Both the position numbers and the translations under genes were made by a program. A DNA stretch of 64,000 nucleotides. Origin: Bacteriovorax sp. BSW11_IV (lineage in GTDB: Bacteria; Bdellovibrionota; Bacteriovoracia; Bacteriovoracales; Bacteriovoracaceae). Below the pieces are notes generated by a model. The model saw only the letters and a list, made by a program, of their open reading frames with translations, did not search any database and was not told where the DNA came from. The stretch spans positions 182,902-246,901 of the forward strand of contig NZ_AUNE01000045.1 in assembly GCF_000447755.1 (NCBI RefSeq), given 5' to 3'. Shown here one piece after another: positions 34,776 to 43,416 of this stretch (the stretch's first letter is position 1; each line of letters begins with the position of its first letter).

Positions 34776-35939
34776 ATGAACGAACAAACTAAGACAGACA
34801 GAATGAGCTTTTTTTCAGTATCTTTTGATCTTGTGGTACTTGGAAAAGAGTTGCCCTATGAATTGTATGTTAATTCATCGACATTGAAAGATAGAGAGCG
34901 TTTTGTTCGCATTCATGCTCAAGGAAACCCACTTTACTTGGAAGAATTAAAAAGCTTCCAGCAAAAATATCATCAACTCTATGTTCTTGAGGAACAAAGA
35001 GATTCATACTTAAGATCACTCATTGATGTTAAAGGTCTACCTGATTTTAAAAAAGCAGAGGTCATTAAAGATTCTGCCATCGTTTATTTGAATAAACTTT
35101 TTGATACTGAAAAAGTGTTTTCAACTGAAATTCTTAATGATGTCATTAGCGGTTGTAGAGATTCTGTTGAAAGTATGGTTGATGTTATTCAGGATTACGA
35201 TATTGGTGAAGTTCAAAAGATGATTGCTGATCTTAGCTTTCATGACTTCTATACATACGACCACTCAATTAACGTATCGATGTATTGTATTTCACTATTT
35301 AAGGCCCTAAATCCAAAGGCCACAAAAGAAGATCTTGTCATGGCCGGTCTTGGTGGACTTTTACATGATCTTGGTAAAATTCAAATTCCAACACAGATTC
35401 TAAATAGTGCGGATGGACTTTCTGATGAAGAGTTCAATACGATTAAAAAACACCCTGGCTTTGGTAAAGAGTTGATTGAATCAGGTCATGTGCAAATGCC
35501 TGGAATTAACTTTGATGTAATTAAACGTGTCGTATATGAGCACCATGAAAATTACAATGGTACTGGTTATCCAAACAAGGTTAAAGGTGACGATATTCAC
35601 TTGATGGCGCGTATTTGTGCAATTGCAGATTTTTTTGATGCTATTACAACAAAGCGTTCTTACCATGAAGCGCTTACTGTTGAAGATGCTCTTTCAATTA
35701 TGGAAAGATCTGTCGGTAGAAAGATCGATCCAAAACTTTTTGAGATATTCAAATCTAACGTGAACAACGTTGTTCTTAAAGGGAAGTCCAATAAAGAACT
35801 ACCTGATAGCTTTGATCCATGTATGCCTCACAAGGTACTTCCTCTTGAGACAGTAAGAGTGAAGAAAATGGATCACGAACTCTTCAAGAAAGAAGAAAAC
35901 TACGGAAAAGTAAAAACAGATAAGAAAAAAGTGGCATAA
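34776..35939 (+). CDS. HD-GYP domain protein (probable cyclic-di-GMP phosphodiesterase)
   Basis: The 387-residue protein has an unrecognised N-terminal region (1-130) and an HD-GYP domain with H in YDHSINVSMY, the HD pair in LLHDLGKIQIP (about residues 196-206) and HHENYNGTGYP (about 253-263), plus ARICAIADFFDAITTKRSYHEAL. All metal and GYP residues are present, so it should be active against cyclic di-GMP. There is no receiver or membrane segment, so the N-terminal region may sense another signal. A bidirectional terminator follows. Confidence 0.92.
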   Translation: MNEQTKTDRMSFFSVSFDLVVLGKELPYELYVNSSTLKDRERFVRIHAQGNPLYLEELKSFQQKYHQLYVLEEQRDSYLRSLIDVKGLPDFKKAEVIKDSAIVYLNKLFDTEKVFSTEILNDVISGCRDSVESMVDVIQDYDIGEVQKMIADLSFHDFYTYDHSINVSMYCISLFKALNPKATKEDLVMAGLGGLLHDLGKIQIPTQILNSADGLSDEEFNTIKKHPGFGKELIESGHVQMPGINFDVIKRVVYEHHENYNGTGYPNKVKGDDIHLMARICAIADFFDAITTKRSYHEALTVEDALSIMERSVGRKIDPKLFEIFKSNVNNVVLKGKSNKELPDSFDPCMPHKVLPLETVRVKKMDHELFKKEENYGKVKTDKKKVA

Positions 35940-35940
35940 A

Positions 35941-35968
35941 AAAACCTCCCAATCGGGAGGTTTTTTTT
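35941..35968. terminator. bidirectional terminator between HD-GYP gene and secG
   Basis: AAAACCTCCC (35941-35950) and GGGAGGTTTT (35955-35964) pair around AATC, with A-run before and T-run after. It overlaps the secG stop codon at 35967 by the T-run. Confidence 0.93.
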
Positions 35969-36308
35969 ATTGTGCTTCGGCCGGTGCCGTTGTCGCTGGA
36001 GTTGTTTCAACAGGAGTTGTAGCATCCGAGTTAAGGGGAGCTGCGATAGGCGTCTCACCATCAAGGATAGACTTTTGGTCTTTACCTGTTTGTAGCTTAG
36101 TAAGAAGAATACAGTTACCAATGAAGATAATAACTAGCACTGTTGTAATCTTAGTTAGGATATTTCCTTTTTGAGAGCCTGAGAATACAGCATCACTTGC
36201 TCCACCTGAAAGAAGACCTGCTTCAGCTCCTTTACCAAATTGCATAAGTACTGAAAGAATCAGTAGGGCCGAAATAAAAGCGTGAAAAATCATCAATGAA
36301 GTAACCAT
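35967..36308 (-). CDS. secG: SecG preprotein translocase subunit
   Basis: The 113-residue protein has two membrane helices (LMIFHAFISALLILSVLMQ, ITTVLVIIFIGNCILLTKL), the loop GKGAEAGLLSGGASDAVFSGSQKGN with the SecG Gly-rich pattern, and a Thr/Pro/Ala-rich tail (PVETTPATTAPAEAQ). SecG assists SecA-driven translocation at SecYEG. The family core is about 75-110 residues. SD AGGAAG precedes ATG 36308. Confidence 0.95.
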   Translation of the reverse strand: MVTSLMIFHAFISALLILSVLMQFGKGAEAGLLSGGASDAVFSGSQKGNILTKITTVLVIIFIGNCILLTKLQTGKDQKSILDGETPIAAPLNSDATTPVETTPATTAPAEAQ

Positions 36309-36514
36309 TTGAACTTCCTATATCGTTTCGTTGATAACTAAGGGAAAAAAATACCAGAAGTTTTAGCTAGTTGGCAAGGGGAAGAACTGAACTAAATAGA
36401 TTTTAGATAAAGGCCCTTGAGTTATAATCATTATATTTTCAAAACCTTAGGGAGCTTTTGGCCTAATTGACGAAAATTTGTTTTGCCCTTCTAATGAAGA
36501 TTAGGAGTGATTTT

Positions 36515-37498
36515 ATGACAAAAATTCTACAAATTAAGTCTCGCGAGGATTTGAAGATCTCATCTTTGAAAAAAGGGGAGATTCACAAGCTCTATATTCA
36601 TATCTCAAACAACCCCATGGGGGTTCCTTACAAAGTCCCATTGATTATTGCCAGAGGGGAAAAACCGGGGCCGACTCTTGGGATTACGGCGGCCATTCAC
36701 GGAAATGAGCTCAATGGCCTTTCTACAATTTTTAAGCTTTTTGATAAGATTGATGTGAAAAAGCTTGCTGGTACGATCGTTGCCGTACCTGTTTCGAACG
36801 TCCCGGGTTATTTGAATAAACAGCGCTATTTCTCTGATGGTGTGGATATCAACCGTGTAATGCCTGGTAAGCCTAAAGGGAAGCCATCTGAGATTTATAG
36901 TTACTTCTTTACGAAAAAAATTGTATCGCAATTTGACTACCACTTAGACCTTCACACGGCGAGTTTTGGTAAGGTGAATAGTTTGTATATTCGCGCGGAC
37001 CTCGATAACCAAGAAACTCGCAAAATGGCCTTCTGTCAAAACCCTCATATTATCGTACAAAAGTATGATGAGTCCGGAACTCTTAGAGGGTGGGCCAATT
37101 CAAAAGGGATACCTAGTATTACCATTGAAATTGGAAACCCAAATACATTCCAACACAATCTAATCGATGAGACGTTAGATGGTATTGTGAATACAATGAA
37201 GGCACTCAAAATGATTCCTGGGAAAGTGAAGAACTATCTTGAGAACTCAGTAATTTGTGATCATTCTTTTTGGTTGTATTCAACGACTGGAGGAATTATT
37301 GACGTAGTTCCGATGTTGACAGATAAAATTCATAAAGGACAAGTAATTGCCAATATCTACAATGTCTTTGGTGAACTCAAAGATCAAATTATTTCGGATC
37401 ATGACGGGGTTGTGATTGGGAAGAACGTTAGCCCATGTTGTGAAGCGGGTGACCGCATTCTCCACCTAGGGCTAGAGGCCGAAGCTTCGAAGTATTAA
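36515..37498 (+). CDS. succinylglutamate desuccinylase/aspartoacylase family protein
   Basis: Of the in-frame starts (TTG 36467, ATG 36494, ATG 36515), only ATG 36515 has an SD (AGGAGTG, 36503-36509), giving 327 residues. The M14-like zinc site is visible: GITAAIHGNELNG (about 62-74) with His and Glu, and DYHLDLHTASFG (about 138-149) with the third His. A C-terminal barrel-like part (IISDHDGVVIGKNVSPCCEAGDRI, in two parts) follows. Members remove acyl groups from amino-acid or related amides; the substrate is not evident. It overlaps tpiA tail to tail by 4 bases. Confidence 0.88.
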   Translation: MTKILQIKSREDLKISSLKKGEIHKLYIHISNNPMGVPYKVPLIIARGEKPGPTLGITAAIHGNELNGLSTIFKLFDKIDVKKLAGTIVAVPVSNVPGYLNKQRYFSDGVDINRVMPGKPKGKPSEIYSYFFTKKIVSQFDYHLDLHTASFGKVNSLYIRADLDNQETRKMAFCQNPHIIVQKYDESGTLRGWANSKGIPSITIEIGNPNTFQHNLIDETLDGIVNTMKALKMIPGKVKNYLENSVICDHSFWLYSTTGGIIDVVPMLTDKIHKGQVIANIYNVFGELKDQIISDHDGVVIGKNVSPCCEAGDRILHLGLEAEASKY

Positions 37499-38253
37499 AA
37501 CTTCGAGGCCTCATTACAAAGGTCCGCAAAGTCGCGGGCCTTAAGGCTGGCACCACCAACAAGGGCACCATCAATATCTTCGTGACTTAATAGTTCAAAA
37601 ACATTATCAGGCTTCACAGAACCACCATAAAGAATGACAGTTTCCTCAGAATCAAAATTTGTTTTTTCTTTTAGATAATTTCTAATGAATGTATGCACTT
37701 CGCCAGCTTGTTTAGGAGTCGCAGTAACACCTGTACCGATGGCCCAAACAGGTTCGTAGGCAAGAATGATTTTTTTCAATGAACTCTTCTCAAGGTCTTT
37801 GAGACCGTTTGCAAGCTGAGTTTCGATGACTTTGAAAGTGTTCCCACTCTTTCTTTGTTCTAGAGTTTCTCCAATACAAAAAACAACTTCTAAACCATGA
37901 GTAAGAGCAAGTTTTGTTTTTTCATTGAGAAGTTCATCGTCTTCTTTGAATATTGATCGTCTTTCAGAGTGACCAATTAGTGTAAAGTGTACTCCCATAT
38001 CCGTTAGAGATAGGGGAGAAATATCACCTGTGAATGCGCCATTATTTTTATGAGAGGCGTTTTGGGCACCTACCTTAACATTAAGGGAGCCAGCAAGAGA
38101 GAGCACCTCTGGGATGTGGATAAACTGCGGAGCAATACCTGCCACACATTTCCAATCTGGCTTAAAGCTAGAGAGTTCATTGAAGAACGTTCTTACTTCA
38201 GCAAGGTTTTGATTCATTTTCCAATTTCCGTAGATCACTTTCTTTCTTGTCAT
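37495..38253 (-). CDS. tpiA: triosephosphate isomerase
   Basis: The 252-residue TIM barrel has NWKMNQN with the phosphate-sensing Asn/Lys, TLIGHSERR with the catalytic His, and AYEPVWAIGTG with the catalytic Glu. Two ATGs are adjacent (38256 and 38253); the second has better spacing to GGGAG. It interconverts dihydroxyacetone phosphate and glyceraldehyde 3-phosphate. It is last of the gap-pgk-tpiA operon, 24 bases after pgk. Confidence 0.96.
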   Translation of the reverse strand: MTRKKVIYGNWKMNQNLAEVRTFFNELSSFKPDWKCVAGIAPQFIHIPEVLSLAGSLNVKVGAQNASHKNNGAFTGDISPLSLTDMGVHFTLIGHSERRSIFKEDDELLNEKTKLALTHGLEVVFCIGETLEQRKSGNTFKVIETQLANGLKDLEKSSLKKIILAYEPVWAIGTGVTATPKQAGEVHTFIRNYLKEKTNFDSEETVILYGGSVKPDNVFELLSHEDIDGALVGGASLKARDFADLCNEASKF

Positions 38254-38277
38254 CATTGACTCCCGTTAAAATCCTTT

Positions 38278-39471
38278 TTAATCGATACCAAATTTAAGAG
38301 CTTGAATACCTGGAAGAGTTCCTTCTTCGATGAATTCAAGAGAAGCACCACCACCAGTAGAGATATGGTCCATCTTATCAGCTAGACCAGATTTCTTAAC
38401 GGCAGAAACAGAGTCTCCACCACCGATTAGAGTGTATGCTTTGCTATCTGCAAGTGCTTCAGCAATAGCGAAAGTTCCAGCAGAATAATCTTCATTTTCA
38501 AATAATCCCATTGGACCATTCCAAAGAACAGTCTTAGCTTTGAAAAGAACGTCTTTAAATAGAGTTGTTGAACGAGGACCAATATCTAGCCCCATCATAT
38601 CTTCAGGGATTTTGGCATCGTTAACAACTTGAGGATCTCCGCCAAATGTTTTTGAACAAACATGGTCTTTAGGAAGAACGATTTTCTTACCATTTGGAGA
38701 TTTTAATACTTTTGTAGCAAGAGCAACATCCTCGTCAGAACAAAGTGAGATACCAGTATCAACACCTGAAGCTTTTAAGAATGGGTAGGCCATGGCCCCA
38801 CCAATAAGAAGATCAGAAACGTTTGAAAGTAGTCTTTCAATAATTTTGATCTTATCACTTACTTTGGCGCCACCAACGATGGCCACAAATGGTTGAGCTG
38901 GAGAGTTTACAACTTTGTTAAGAGCTTCAATCTCTCTTCTTAGCAGAAAGCCACCAACAGCTTTATTTTTAAAGAATGCAACGATACCATAAGTTGAAGC
39001 GTGCTTTCTGTGAGCTGTGCCAAAAGCATCGTTTACATAAATGTCTCCGTAAGTTGCAAGTGTCTTAGCAAACTCACGATCATTTTTTGTTTCTTCTTTG
39101 TGGTAACGAAGATTCTCAAGAAGGATAATTCTATTTTGCTTAAGTGACAGAAGAGTTTTAATCCCTGAATCTGTACAAGATTCAGAAAGGATCACTTCTT
39201 CGCCTAAAACTTCTGCAAGATATTTAGCAACTGGCTCTAGAGAAAATTCAGGTTCTTTCTTGTCACCACTTGGACGACCAAGGTGACTCATAAGAACTAG
39301 TTTTTTCGCTCCATTATCTAGAATATAACGAATAGTTTGTAGGGCTTCGTCGATACGAGTTGTATCGGTAATCTTAGTGTGATCATTCTTATCTAGAGGC
39401 ACGTTAAAATCAAAACGTGCCACTACATTTTTATCAGTTAAAGAAATTTCATCAACGTACTTTAATGCCAT
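38278..39471 (-). CDS. pgk: phosphoglycerate kinase
   Basis: The 397-residue protein starts at ATG 39471 (MALKYVDEISL), two bases after the gap stop, with SD AAAGG; an upstream in-frame start would lie inside gap. Motifs: VVARFDFNVPLD, LMSHLGRPSGDKKPEF-like, VAIVGGAKVSDKI and the C-terminal GGGDSVSAV and STGGGASLEFIEEGTLPGI. It makes ATP from 1,3-bisphosphoglycerate. Length is normal. Confidence 0.96.
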   Translation of the reverse strand: MALKYVDEISLTDKNVVARFDFNVPLDKNDHTKITDTTRIDEALQTIRYILDNGAKKLVLMSHLGRPSGDKKEPEFSLEPVAKYLAEVLGEEVILSESCTDSGIKTLLSLKQNRIILLENLRYHKEETKNDREFAKTLATYGDIYVNDAFGTAHRKHASTYGIVAFFKNKAVGGFLLRREIEALNKVVNSPAQPFVAIVGGAKVSDKIKIIERLLSNVSDLLIGGAMAYPFLKASGVDTGISLCSDEDVALATKVLKSPNGKKIVLPKDHVCSKTFGGDPQVVNDAKIPEDMMGLDIGPRSTTLFKDVLFKAKTVLWNGPMGLFENEDYSAGTFAIAEALADSKAYTLIGGGDSVSAVKKSGLADKMDHISTGGGASLEFIEEGTLPGIQALKFGID

Positions 39472-39473
39472 GA

Positions 39474-40490
39474 TTAAAGCCTTTGACCGATGAATGAACA
39501 AAGATCAATAACTCTATTCGAGAAACCAGCTTCGTTATCGTACCAAGCAACAACTTTTACATTTGTTCCGCCCATTACGTTTGTAAGCTCAGCATCGATC
39601 ATTGAAGATTCTCTCATACCCATAAAATCAACACTTACTAGAGGCTCTGTAGTATATCCTAGGATACCTTTCATCGCTCCTTCTGAAGCCGCTTTAAAAG
39701 CAGCGTTTACTTCTTCTTTTGTTACACTCTTTTTCAGAGTTACATTTAGGTCTACAAGTGAAACGTTTGGAGTTGGAACGCGAATTGCGTAACCATCAAG
39801 TTTTCCTTTAAGTTCAGGAATAACAAGACCAACAGCTTTTGCAGCACCTGTCGTTGTTGGGATCATAGAAACAGCAGCAGCGCGTGCACGTCTAAGATCT
39901 TTATGTGAAGAATCTAGGATTCTTTGGTCACCTGTGTATGAGTGAACAGTCGTCATGAAACCTGACTCAATTCCAAAAGTATCGTTAAGAACTTTTGCAA
40001 CTGGAGCAAGACAGTTAGTTGTACAAGATGCATTCGATACGATGTTGTGTTTTGTTGTATCGTAGTCAGCATCGTTGATACCCATAACAAAAGTACCATC
40101 AAGGTCTTTACCTGGAGCACACATGATAACTTTTTTAACAGTTCCTCTCATGTGCTTACCAAGGCCCGCCATATCTTTGAACACACCAGTTGCATCGATA
40201 ACGATATCAACTTTGTTTGTTGCCCAAGGAATTTCTTCTGGGTCACGATATTTGTGGAATGTAATTTTATGTCCGTTGATATCTAGAATGTGACCATCTT
40301 CGATTGAAACGTCAGCATTAAATTTACCAAATACAGAGTCGTATCTTAGAAGGTGAACATATTCTTCTGGAAGACCTGGGCTGTTAACTGCCACTACTTC
40401 GATATCTTGAATGTTTCTGTTAAAAATTTCGCGAAGAACTGTTCTACCAATTCTTCCCATACCGTTGATACCAACTTTAATTTTGGTCAT
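39474..40490 (-). CDS. gapA: glyceraldehyde-3-phosphate dehydrogenase
   Basis: The 338-residue protein opens with the NAD-binding GINGMGRIGRTVLRE, has the catalytic SNASCTTNCLAP motif with Cys near 152 and ends with the substrate-binding part (VVAWYDNEAGFSNRVIDL). It is the first gene of the glycolytic operon, with pgk starting 2 bases after its stop. An SD-like GGAGTACGGAA precedes ATG 40490. Confidence 0.97.
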   Translation of the reverse strand: MTKIKVGINGMGRIGRTVLREIFNRNIQDIEVVAVNSPGLPEEYVHLLRYDSVFGKFNADVSIEDGHILDINGHKITFHKYRDPEEIPWATNKVDIVIDATGVFKDMAGLGKHMRGTVKKVIMCAPGKDLDGTFVMGINDADYDTTKHNIVSNASCTTNCLAPVAKVLNDTFGIESGFMTTVHSYTGDQRILDSSHKDLRRARAAAVSMIPTTTGAAKAVGLVIPELKGKLDGYAIRVPTPNVSLVDLNVTLKKSVTKEEVNAAFKAASEGAMKGILGYTTEPLVSVDFMGMRESSMIDAELTNVMGGTNVKVVAWYDNEAGFSNRVIDLCSFIGQRL

Positions 40491-40582
40491 TTCCGTACTC
40501 CACAGTGATTGAAATAAAATAAGAGAATATTGGGGGAACTATGCCATAAATAACGCAAAAGGGCTATGTGTGGGACGCGATT

Positions 40583-40611
40583 TTGACAGATTTTGCCTGC
40601 TCTCGAAGAAT
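40583..40611 (+). promoter_or_regulatory. putative promoter of the serine hydrolase gene
   Basis: A perfect TTGACA (40583-40588) is followed 17 bases later by AAGAAT (40606-40611), a weak -10. The downstream ATG is at 40640. Confidence 0.4.
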
Positions 40612-40639
40612 AGGCGGATTGTGCGGTAAGCTATAAGAT

Positions 40640-41611
40640 ATGAAGCTCGAATCAGGCGTTAAGCACTACGCTACCAAACAAGATTACATCAATAAGAGGC
40701 CTGGAATTCAGGCCCTAAAGAGTGCCGAAGGGCTAAAAAACCTAGAAAAAGGGTCTGAAATCAAAGATGCAGTGCCAAAGACCCAGGAAAAGGTCGAGAT
40801 TTCACAAGAGGCCAAAGAAGTTCAGAAGGCGCAGCAGCTAGAAAAGGCAAAAATCTCAAAAGATTCCATCAAAGAAAACCTTAAACAAAATGTCTCGGAA
40901 GTGAAGGGCGCCGGCAAAAGACTGGCCGAAGATGCGCTTGGTGCTGCTAAAAACTTAATAACAACTCCTGGAATCGGACTTATTGTTCCAGACATTTCTT
41001 TCTCAAGTTCTGGCAATGAGGCGCTTAATGAAGTCAAACCAGTAGAAATCAAAACGTTGGACGAGATCAATAGGCCAGGAATTTTCTTTATAAGTGGTCT
41101 ACATTTAAACGGAATAAGTAGTGATGGGGGGTTGCCTGATCTTGTCGCAGAACTTGAAGGGGCAGAGCATTTTTCATGGAAAGATGAAGATACTGTTTTA
41201 CAAGAAATTTTGCGCAGACCTTCAGATACTCCTCTCGTTCTTGTTGGGCATAGTTTAGGTGGAGATGCCGCAGTTTCTATTGCGAATAAATTGAACTCAT
41301 TAAAAAATGGTTTTAGAAAAGTAGATCTTCTTGTAACGCTTGATAGTGTGGGATTTGATAATGATATTATTCCAGTAAATGTTAAAAAGAATTTGAATTT
41401 CATTGGTGATAAAGATGTTTTTTTCAATGATGGTCCAAATATCGCACGAGATATTTCTAGAACAGAAGTTGTAAATGAATTAAGGCCTGAGAGTCATACT
41501 CAATTAGATGAGGCCAAGGATATTCAAGAAAAAATTTACGACAACGTAAGAACAGTAATGAATGATTTTAAACATCTCAAAAGAATAGAAAAGCTAGGAC
41601 AGATGGTATAA
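40640..41611 (+). CDS. alpha/beta-hydrolase (lipase-like) with charged helical N-terminus, no signal peptide
   Basis: The 323-residue protein starts with about 110 residues of charged, Lys/Glu/Gln-rich helices (KTQEKVEISQEAKEVQKAQQ). The hydrolase part holds the nucleophile elbow GHSLGG (Ser near 204), TLDSVG with a candidate Asp near 235, and RPESHTQL with a candidate His near 291, in the right order for a catalytic triad. There is no signal peptide, so it is cytoplasmic or exported by another route. Substrate unknown. The SD is weak. Confidence 0.8.
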   Translation: MKLESGVKHYATKQDYINKRPGIQALKSAEGLKNLEKGSEIKDAVPKTQEKVEISQEAKEVQKAQQLEKAKISKDSIKENLKQNVSEVKGAGKRLAEDALGAAKNLITTPGIGLIVPDISFSSSGNEALNEVKPVEIKTLDEINRPGIFFISGLHLNGISSDGGLPDLVAELEGAEHFSWKDEDTVLQEILRRPSDTPLVLVGHSLGGDAAVSIANKLNSLKNGFRKVDLLVTLDSVGFDNDIIPVNVKKNLNFIGDKDVFFNDGPNIARDISRTEVVNELRPESHTQLDEAKDIQEKIYDNVRTVMNDFKHLKRIEKLGQMV

Positions 41612-41639
41612 AAAAAGGCCCTTTTACAAGGGCCTTTTT
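41612..41639. terminator. bidirectional terminator
   Basis: GGCCCTT (41617-41623) pairs with AAGGGCC (41628-41634), with five A before and five T after. It serves the hydrolase gene and the convergent small exported gene. Confidence 0.93.
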
Positions 41640-41640
41640 A

Positions 41641-42045
41641 TTATTTAAGACAAGCGATTTGTGCTTTTGCTTTTGCGATAACTTCAGAAGAATTTGTCTT
41701 AAGGCCTGCAACTCTTTTTCTTGCAGAATCAATTTCAAATGAATCTTTGTAGTCACAGTATTGTTCAATATAAAGTTCTTCAGCTGTCAAAAGAGAGTTC
41801 TTTGCTTTTTTTGATAGATAGTCAAACGACTCAACAGCAATTCTTAATTCAGATAAAATAACGGCATCATCTTTTTCACATGTAGGTGACACGATCTTGT
41901 CTGAAAGAGTTTTTACAGAATTAAGGATTCTTCCCGCTTCAAGAACGGCCATGTTTGCTTTTCTAACGTTATCTTCACAACCGCTACCTTCAGCGAATGA
42001 AGCAATAGAAATAAAGGCGAAAGTAAGTGCTAAAATTGATTTCAT
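41641..42045 (-). CDS. small exported Cys-containing protein of unknown function
   Basis: The 134-residue protein has a signal peptide (ILALTFAFISIASFAEG, cut near residue 18) and a helical mature part with four Cys (GCEDN, PTCEKD, QYCDYK, IACLK), enough for two disulfides. No family recognised. It shares style (short, exported, four Cys) with the next minus-strand gene. It stops within the bidirectional terminator. Confidence 0.7.
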   Translation of the reverse strand: MKSILALTFAFISIASFAEGSGCEDNVRKANMAVLEAGRILNSVKTLSDKIVSPTCEKDDAVILSELRIAVESFDYLSKKAKNSLLTAEELYIEQYCDYKDSFEIDSARKRVAGLKTNSSEVIAKAKAQIACLK

Positions 42046-42161
42046 ATATGGCCCCCAAATGAATTTGTTTTTACATTCGGGGCACTATAGGTATTTATTG
42101 AATCTTCGCCTAGAGGCGTTGAAGTATTTTTACTTCATGGTGGGGGAGCGTGTAAATTTTA

Positions 42162-42530
42162 CTATTCACAGCTCTTGTCGGCCTCATCAACATCGTATGT
42201 TTGGTTGTCGAAGTCCAGTCTTAGACACGATGTTTTTCCTTTTTCTTTTAACTCGACGATAGAGAAGTGAATGTCCTCACACTCTTGTATATCAAGCATA
42301 AAGCTACCAAGAACAGTTGAGCTGTCTTGATAGAAGCGAACCTCATTAATAAAACTTTGGCAGTCTAAAATAACTTTTGAAAATTTACTATTTTGAATTT
42401 CGAACATGTATTCAAAGTCAGTAGGCCTATAGTCATCGACTTTTAGATTCAGCCCTGCTGCAAATGCATTGGTGCTTAGTAAGAGGGTGAATAACAAGGG
42501 CAATGTCTTAAAGTTGATTAGTTTTCTCAT
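42162..42530 (-). CDS. small exported Cys-containing protein of unknown function
   Basis: The 122-residue protein has a signal peptide (LPLLFTLLLSTNAFAAG, cut near 25) and a beta-rich mature part with four Cys (ILDCQSF, IQECEDI, TSCLRL, KSCE at the end). The spacing suggests two disulfides. No family recognised. It lies 116 bases upstream of the neighbouring exported gene on the same strand. Confidence 0.68.
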   Translation of the reverse strand: MRKLINFKTLPLLFTLLLSTNAFAAGLNLKVDDYRPTDFEYMFEIQNSKFSKVILDCQSFINEVRFYQDSSTVLGSFMLDIQECEDIHFSIVELKEKGKTSCLRLDFDNQTYDVDEADKSCE

Positions 42531-42858
42531 ATAAAGCTAATCGGAGGAAAAAAGTCGGGCTTTAGAGCGTTTGAGCTTTTTGGTATACTTTTTGAGTAAA
42601 AAATATGGAAGATTAGTAATTTCAATTGGTTGGGGTTTGCTGTTCTTTCCAATGAAAAATAAAGATTCAATTGTGATTGTTCTTTTTAAATTCAAAAAAT
42701 TCAAGAGAGTTAATATTTGGGTCTGCTTGGCAAAACTTGGGCACTCTCTTAATTTTTAATGGCATTCTTTAAGAATGTTGTCTTTTACAGTCCTTAGTTT
42801 AAATGATGTCCAGAGAGAGGGTCTTAAGCAGTGTTAGAATAGGGGAAAGGGGGCCTCT
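42531..42858. other. intergenic region without a supported gene
   Basis: This 328-base AT-rich gap between divergent genes has no ORF with a plausible start and SD (a 62-codon frame at 42571 begins with TTG and looks accidental). One near-perfect palindrome, CATTCTT-T-AAGAATG, lies at 42763-42777. Nothing else seen. Confidence 0.6.
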
Positions 42859-43386
42859 ATGGACAATAAAACTAAGAGAAATAAATTCGTTCTTTTTGTT
42901 CAAACTCTTTTGGGTGCCGTACTCGCGATTAAAGGGTTTGATGGATTTGTAAATTTTTTGCCACAAGCTGATCAAACGACAATAGGGATGAACTTCATCT
43001 CCGCCATGAAAGAAACGGGATATCTTTTTTTCTTACTTAAGGGAACGGAGATTCTTTGTGGATCGCTACTTATTATGAATATTTTTGTGCCACTGACTCT
43101 CGTTGTTCTGGCGCCAGTAATTATGAACATTTTTTTATTTGAAGTATTTTTGAATTTTTCTTTCGCAAGCTTATTGCTGCCCTTAGTGGTCAGTGCTTGC
43201 GAGATTTATTTATTCTGGCACTACCGCAATTTATTTACTTGGCTACTGAAGTATCAGATTCATACTGACCTTAACTCTTATGAGAGTCCAGAGATTATCA
43301 TTTTGAGTGAAGTACGAGAGAAGAATCCTGAGGCCTATAATAAGATTACAAGTATTGATGGAATAAAACAGATTATTACTCATTAA
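42859..43386 (+). CDS. DoxX-like membrane protein
   Basis: The 175-residue protein has four membrane segments. KGFDGFVNFLP, FLLKGTEILCGSLLIMNIFVPLTL and LAPVIMNIFLFEVFL follow the DoxX/DoxD pattern. A soluble C-terminal tail of about 45 residues (ESPEIIILSEVREKNPEAYNKI) is an addition to the usual fold. DoxX relatives have been linked to redox homeostasis; the role here is open. It ends at a shared bidirectional terminator. Confidence 0.75.
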   Translation: MDNKTKRNKFVLFVQTLLGAVLAIKGFDGFVNFLPQADQTTIGMNFISAMKETGYLFFLLKGTEILCGSLLIMNIFVPLTLVVLAPVIMNIFLFEVFLNFSFASLLLPLVVSACEIYLFWHYRNLFTWLLKYQIHTDLNSYESPEIIILSEVREKNPEAYNKITSIDGIKQIITH

Positions 43387-43390
43387 AAAA

Positions 43391-43416
43391 AAAGGAGATC
43401 ATTTGATCTCCTTTTT
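43391..43416. terminator. bidirectional terminator
   Basis: GGAGATC (43394-43400) pairs with GATCTCC (43405-43411), loop ATTT, with A-run before and T-run after. It ends the DoxX gene on + and the long minus-strand operon after the MATE gene. Confidence 0.92.

Noticed and set aside
40822..41427. 201-codon minus-strand ORF opposite the serine hydrolase
   Set aside because: Opposite frame of a gene with clear GHSLGG and ordered catalytic residues; Ser/Pro-rich as typical antisense.
42571..42759. 62-codon hydrophobic ORF in the gap before the DoxX-like gene
   Set aside because: TTG start without SD, Lys/Phe-rich random-looking sequence in an AT-rich gap.
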